From: an uncultured cyanobacterium
Lineage (GTDB): Bacteria > Cyanobacteriota > Cyanobacteriia > PCC-6307 > Cyanobiaceae
Assembly: GCA_903871775.1 (NCBI GenBank)
Contig: CAIQIA010000026.1
Coordinates: 62,001 to 126,000, forward strand
DNA: 64,000 nucleotides
Reading direction: 5' to 3'
Positions 60,629-64,000 of this stretch are shown one piece after another. A program made the position numbers and the translations under genes. The notes below the pieces were generated by a model. It ran no database searches. It was not told the DNA's origin and saw only the letters and a program-made list of their open reading frames with translations. The first letter of the stretch is position 1; every line of letters starts with the position of its first letter.

Positions 60629-62203
60629 TCAGCTCCCCGGGCGCTGCAGCACCACCACACCGTCCTCGCTGGCCCGCCGCTGCCAGCCCCGGGCCTCGAG
60701 GGTCTGCACCCACAGGGGCAGGGCCCGGGCCTGGCGGGCATCGGTGGCGAAGGCCGCCGCCCGCAGGGCGGGCAGCCGCAGATCGGCAGCCACCCAGTCG
60801 ACGGGTTGCCCCTGTCCATCGGGCCCGCGCCAGGCCAGGGCGCCAGGAAACCGCAGCAGCTGCCGCCGCTGGGCCAGCAGCGGCACCAGGGGGGTGGTGG
60901 CACTGACGCTGGCCCCGGGGGGAATCACCGCCAGGGCCCGGCGGGCGGCCAGGCCATGGCGGGCCTGCTCGGCGAAGGACAGGTGCACCCAGGGCCGCAG
61001 GCTGTCGGGCACCAGGAACGACAGGCTGCGGTTGGGGTTGCTGCCGAGGGTGAGCAGCAGCGACAGGATCAGGCAGCCCTTCCAGACGGCCCGCAGGCGC
61101 GGACGGGCAAAGAGATCGCCGTGGCGCCGCCACCAGAACACCGCCCCGGCGAAGAAGCCAGGCGCCACCAGCAGGGCGTAGCGGATCGTGATCGCCAGCG
61201 GATCGTTGTGGCCCTGGGCCAGCAGCAGGCCGCTCAGGGGCAGACCCGCCAGCAGCCAGGCGTCGATGCTCAGGGCCGGCACCCCCATCAGCGGCAGCCA
61301 CTGGGCCAGCAGGTAGCCCACGGTGCGGTCGGGGGGGCTCACCAGCTCCCGCAGCAGCCGCAGGGGCTGCCCCAGCAGCCGGGCCAGCACCTCGAGGCTG
61401 CCGGCCTCGCGGGCGCCACCGGTGTACTGGCCGAAGTTCTCGACCATGAAGCGGCGGCTCACGTCATCACTCACCGCCGGCATCAGCACCGCTGTCACCA
61501 GCACCGTCCAGCCCGCACCCCAGAGCGCCAGCACAACGGCCAGCCAGCGGGGTGCCCCCCCCCGCAGGCCGAGCCAGAGGGCGATGCCGAACAGAACCAC
61601 ACCGGTGTCCTCGCGCACCAGTGGCAGCAGCAGCGCCGCCGTCAGCAGCAGCCACCACCGCCGCTCCTGCCAGCCCAGCAGCAGGGCGAACACCAGCAGG
61701 GGCAGCTGGCAGAGGTCGTGAAAATTGGACCAGGTGGGCCCGATCACCGCCTGGGCGGCGTACCAGCTGCAGGCCACGGCGGCCGCCAGGCCCGCCGGCA
61801 GCAGTCCCCGGGCCAGGCGGTGCAGCACGAGGCCGGCGGCGGTCATCAGTCCCACCTGCACCACCGGCAGGCTCCAGGCGCCCAGCAGCGGCAGCAACGG
61901 CACCCACAGCAGCAGGGCCGGCGTGAAGTGCTGCCCGAGGCGGCGGTAGGAGGGATCGGGCAGGGCGCCCTGGTGCAGAACGCTGCTCGAGAGCTGCGAC
62001 GAGAGGCTGCTCTCGAACGGATGGCCGTGCCAGCTGTTCCAGAGCACCTGCAGAAAGATGCCCTGGTCATAGGAGGCGGTGAGGGACCAGAGACGCCAGG
62101 CCTGCACCAGCAGCCCCAGAACGGCGAACAGCAGAGCCGCCACCATCACCCAGCGCCCCGGATCCGGGCCACGGCGGGTCGGGGGAGGCAGCGGATCGTC
62201 CAT
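60629..62203 (-). CDS. DUF2079 integral membrane protein
   Basis: The 524-residue protein has about ten membrane segments. The first extramembrane loop contains Y-D-Q-G-I-F-L-Q-V-L-W-N-S near residues 45-57 and G-Q-H-F-T-P near 90-95, the signature of the DUF2079 family, which is related to membrane glycosyltransferases of the GT-C type. A short, Pro-rich cytosolic N-terminus precedes it, and a soluble C-terminal part of about 100 residues follows. Role and substrate are unknown. Its start is 55 nt from the divergent sasA start. Confidence 0.8.
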   Translation of the reverse strand: MDDPLPPPTRRGPDPGRWVMVAALLFAVLGLLVQAWRLWSLTASYDQGIFLQVLWNSWHGHPFESSLSSQLSSSVLHQGALPDPSYRRLGQHFTPALLLWVPLLPLLGAWSLPVVQVGLMTAAGLVLHRLARGLLPAGLAAAVACSWYAAQAVIGPTWSNFHDLCQLPLLVFALLLGWQERRWWLLLTAALLLPLVREDTGVVLFGIALWLGLRGGAPRWLAVVLALWGAGWTVLVTAVLMPAVSDDVSRRFMVENFGQYTGGAREAGSLEVLARLLGQPLRLLRELVSPPDRTVGYLLAQWLPLMGVPALSIDAWLLAGLPLSGLLLAQGHNDPLAITIRYALLVAPGFFAGAVFWWRRHGDLFARPRLRAVWKGCLILSLLLTLGSNPNRSLSFLVPDSLRPWVHLSFAEQARHGLAARRALAVIPPGASVSATTPLVPLLAQRRQLLRFPGALAWRGPDGQGQPVDWVAADLRLPALRAAAFATDARQARALPLWVQTLEARGWQRRASEDGVVVLQRPGS

Positions 62204-62258
62204 CAAGGCAGGCCAGGCCAAAAAAGGTCTTTAGCGTGGGGACGCCCTCGAGTGCGCA

Positions 62259-63371
62259 GTGAACAGCCCGGTCGACGCCCAGTCCCGCCAGAGCCTGAGG
62301 CTCCTCCTGGTCGCAGGGCCCCATCACCTGGCGGGGCAGGATCTGCGCGGGTTGATGGAGTTCCTGCAGGACCAGCGGTCCCAGTTCGACCTCAGCCTGT
62401 CGATCGCCGACCCGCAGAAGCAGCCCGAACTGCTGGAGCTGCACCGGCTCGTGGCCACGCCGGCCCTGGTGAAGCTCGAGCCGCCGCCGAAGCAGATCTT
62501 CGCCGGCAACGCCATCCTCAAGCAGCTGCAGAGCTGGCTGCCCCGCTGGCGGCAGCTGGGCATGGTGAGCGGCCTGGGGGTGGGCCTGCGGGCCGTCGAG
62601 CCGAGCGGTGGCCCCAGCGAACGGGAGCTGCAGCTGGAGGACCAGCTGCTGGTGCTGCGCCAGGAGAACGAGACCCTCACCTCGCGGCTGGGGGTCCAGG
62701 AGCGGCTGCTGCGCATGGTGGCCCACGAACTGCGCACCCCGCTCACGGCCGCCAACCTGGCGCTGCAGAGCTACCGGCTGGCGCAGATCGACCGGGACCG
62801 GTTCTTCGATGTGGTCGATCGCCGTCTGGAGGACATCGCCCAGCTCTCCCACGATCTGCTCGAGGTGGGCAGCACCCGCTGGGAGGCCCTGTTCAACCCC
62901 CAGAGGCTCGGCCTGGCGCCGATCGCCGCCGAGGCCATCCTCGAACTCGAGAAGCTCTGGGTGAACCGCAGGCTGGAGCTGATCACCGACGTCCCCAGTG
63001 ATCTGCCTGATGTCTACGCCGACCAGCGGCGCATGCGCCAGGTGCTGTTGAACCTGATGGAGAACGCGCTCAAGTTCACCCCCGACGGCGGCCGCGTCAG
63101 CCTCACCCTGCTGCACCGCACCAGCCAGTGGGTGCAGGTGAGCGTCTGCGACTCGGGGCCCGGCATCCCCACCGAAGAGCAGCAGCGCATCTTCCAGGAC
63201 CGGGTGCGTCTGCCCCAGACGGCGGCCCAGGCCCCGGGGTTCGGTGTGGGCCTGTCGGTCTGCCGACGCATCGTCGAGGTGCACGGCGGACGGATCTGGG
63301 TCGTGAGCGAACCCGGCGAAGGCGCCTGCTTCCACTTCACCGTCCCGGTCTGGAGCGGCCAGAGCGGCTGA
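62259..63371 (+). CDS. sasA: Circadian clock output histidine kinase SasA
   Basis: The 370-residue kinase opens with a KaiB-like thioredoxin-fold domain of about 95 residues (L-R-L-L-L-V-A-G near 13-20, A-T-P-A-L-V-K near 66-72), a coiled linker, His156 in [16 protein letters not shown] and D-S-G-P-G-I of the ATPase domain. SasA binds KaiC and phosphorylates RpaA to control rhythmic transcription. The kai genes are not in the window. The start is GTG. tRNA-Glu follows downstream after a short gap with a candidate promoter. Confidence 0.95.
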   Translation: MNSPVDAQSRQSLRLLLVAGPHHLAGQDLRGLMEFLQDQRSQFDLSLSIADPQKQPELLELHRLVATPALVKLEPPPKQIFAGNAILKQLQSWLPRWRQLGMVSGLGVGLRAVEPSGGPSERELQLEDQLLVLRQENETLTSRLGVQERLLRMVAHELRTPLTAANLALQSYRLAQIDRDRFFDVVDRRLEDIAQLSHDLLEVGSTRWEALFNPQRLGLAPIAAEAILELEKLWVNRRLELITDVPSDLPDVYADQRRMRQVLLNLMENALKFTPDGGRVSLTLLHRTSQWVQVSVCDSGPGIPTEEQQRIFQDRVRLPQTAAQAPGFGVGLSVCRRIVEVHGGRIWVVSEPGEGACFHFTVPVWSGQSG

Positions 63372-63383
63372 GCCCACGGACGG

Positions 63384-63413
63384 TTGCCCGAGGGAGGGTC
63401 AGGGCGGTATGTT
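63384..63413 (+). promoter_or_regulatory. Candidate promoter for tRNA-Glu
   Basis: A TTGCCC box (63384-63389) and a TATGTT box (63408-63413) are separated by 18 nt, resembling a sigma-70-type promoter; the tRNA starts 29 nt after the -10-like box. The boxes are imperfect, so this is tentative. Confidence 0.4.
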
Positions 63414-63441
63414 GAGCCTTCGCCGGTGAACGGCGGGCCTC

Positions 63442-63514
63442 GCCCCCATCGTCTAGAGGCCTAGGACACCTCCCTTTCACGGAGGCGACAGGGGTTCGAA
63501 TCCCCTTGGGGGTA
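63442..63514 (+). tRNA. trnE: tRNA-Glu (UUC)
   Basis: A full cloverleaf of 73 nt: acceptor arm 63442-63448 pairs with 63507-63513 (first pair G-U), a C-T-A-G-A-G-G D-arm region, anticodon stem C-C-T-C-C/G-G-A-G-G with anticodon TTC at 63476-63478, and a T-arm containing GGTTCGAATCC. The CCA end is not encoded. In cyanobacteria tRNA-Glu also feeds 5-aminolevulinate and thus chlorophyll and bilin synthesis, which may fit the near-exclusive single copy, although other copies outside the window cannot be excluded. Confidence 0.95.
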
Positions 63515-63556
63515 TGCGCACAGGAGTGCCATCATTCCGTGCCGTCCCAGAGCTGC

Positions 63557-63590
63557 GGTCCACTGGTCCGGTGGACGTTTTCCAGTGGAC
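63557..63590 (+). terminator. Hairpin and short T-run downstream of tRNA-Glu
   Basis: Arms 63558-63563 and 63571-63576 form a 6-bp stem followed by G and TTTT (63578-63581), a terminator-like layout 43 nt after the tRNA. The same left arm, extended to 63558-63566, also pairs perfectly over 9 bp with 63582-63590 just after the T-run, so two exclusive hairpins are possible. Confidence 0.5.
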
Positions 63591-63635
63591 ATTCAGGTGG
63601 AACGGCGTCGCCCATGCCAACACAGGCTCTGGGTT

Positions 63636-64000
63636 TCAGACGGTCGGTGCAGCGGCCATGGGGCGATCCGGATGGAGGGCCCCGCGGCGCAGGGCTTCGA
63701 GGGCCACGGCCCTCAGGTTGCTGGCCAGATCCTCCTGGAGGCGCTGCTCGATCAGGCCGATGGGCATGCCGACGCAGGCTTGAACCGTGAGTTCGTAACG
63801 CAGGCGAACACCCTTCTCGCTGTCGCCCTGCACGGTCCAGGTGCCCTGGAAACGGCGAAAGTCGCCCGCCAGCATCTCGAAATCCAGAACACCCTGCTCC
63901 CGCCGTTCCTGCAGCTGCAGACGCACCGAGGCCGTGAAGCGCAGACCCACGAAACGCTGGCTGCCCACCTGTTCGAGCACCACCACGTCGCCGCGGCGCT
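63636..64000 (-). CDS. SRPBCC (polyketide cyclase/START-like) protein, 5' end beyond window
   Basis: The last ~121 residues are visible; the start lies past 64000. The sequence V-V-L-E-Q-V-G-S-Q near the edge, then L-A-G-D-F-R-R-F-Q-G-T-W, and L-T-V-Q-A-C-V-G-M-P-I-G-L-I-E-Q-R-L near residue 85 of the visible part, match cyclase_dehydrase-type SRPBCC proteins, which bind hydrophobic ligands such as quinones, carotenoids or lipids. The ligand is unknown. It converges with tRNA-Glu. Confidence 0.8.
   Translation of the reverse strand, partial: RRGDVVVLEQVGSQRFVGLRFTASVRLQLQERREQGVLDFEMLAGDFRRFQGTWTVQGDSEKGVRLRYELTVQACVGMPIGLIEQRLQEDLASNLRAVALEALRRGALHPDRPMAAAPTV

Overview
The window looks like about 64 kb of a GC-rich picocyanobacterial chromosome (Synechococcus/Cyanobium type). 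Lineage evidence is seen directly: a SasA clock kinase with a KaiB-like N-terminus, a BciB-type divinyl-chlorophyllide reductase, a CpcS-like lipocalin protein, cyanobacterial-style ClpC and CdaA, and several small or DUF families typical of cyanobacteria. Genes are packed tightly, with many 1-26 nt overlaps, frequent GTG/TTG starts and few Shine-Dalgarno sequences. No phage, transposase, CRISPR array or rRNA operon was seen, and there is one tRNA.

Region 1 (1-6.4 kb) is a compact minus-strand unit of six genes: a radical SAM/SPASM enzyme, a membrane protein made of two ~150-residue repeats, a small membrane protein, a UbiA-type prenyltransferase, a large dikinase whose phospho-histidine domain sits at the C-terminus (rifampicin-phosphotransferase-like rather than PEP synthase), and a DUF3419 AdoMet-transferase-like protein cut by the window edge. 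Gaps are at most 4 nt. Together they suggest an uncharacterised lipid or prenyl-compound pathway, and this is the best candidate here for an undescribed system. A TspO homologue lies just upstream.

Region 2 (6.9-15.5 kb) holds small accessory enzymes, a divergent pair of amidohydrolases (an 8-oxoguanine deaminase and a secreted YtcJ-like enzyme coupled to an SDR), an orphan ABC ATPase and two small proteins. Region 3 (15.4-26.6 kb) has a 15-bp tandem repeat block, a three-gene ABC-2 exporter, RecQ, an MFS transporter, a secreted hydrolase and a partial peptide transporter.

Region 4 (26.4-36.3 kb) is minus-strand housekeeping: homoserine dehydrogenase, SufE, 5-formyl-THF cyclo-ligase, RuvC, a sulfotransferase, BioB, UppS, CdaA and LysA. 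The lysA-cdaA-uppS order links cell-wall precursors with c-di-AMP. Region 5 (35.8-46.7 kb) has ClpC followed by a metal-dependent dehydrogenase, a hydrolase and a DUF2993 protein, then CdsA, CbiT, a PLP decarboxylase and an ABC1 kinase.

Region 6 (46.7-64 kb) has an OmpR-type two-component pair, a pseudouridine synthase, a RodZ-like protein, MalQ, BciB, an LCP protein, Prs, a GH10-like glycosidase, PepN, a CpcS-like protein, a DUF2079 membrane protein, SasA, tRNA-Glu(UUC) and an SRPBCC protein cut by the right edge. All functions are inferred by reading sequence. No database search was run.
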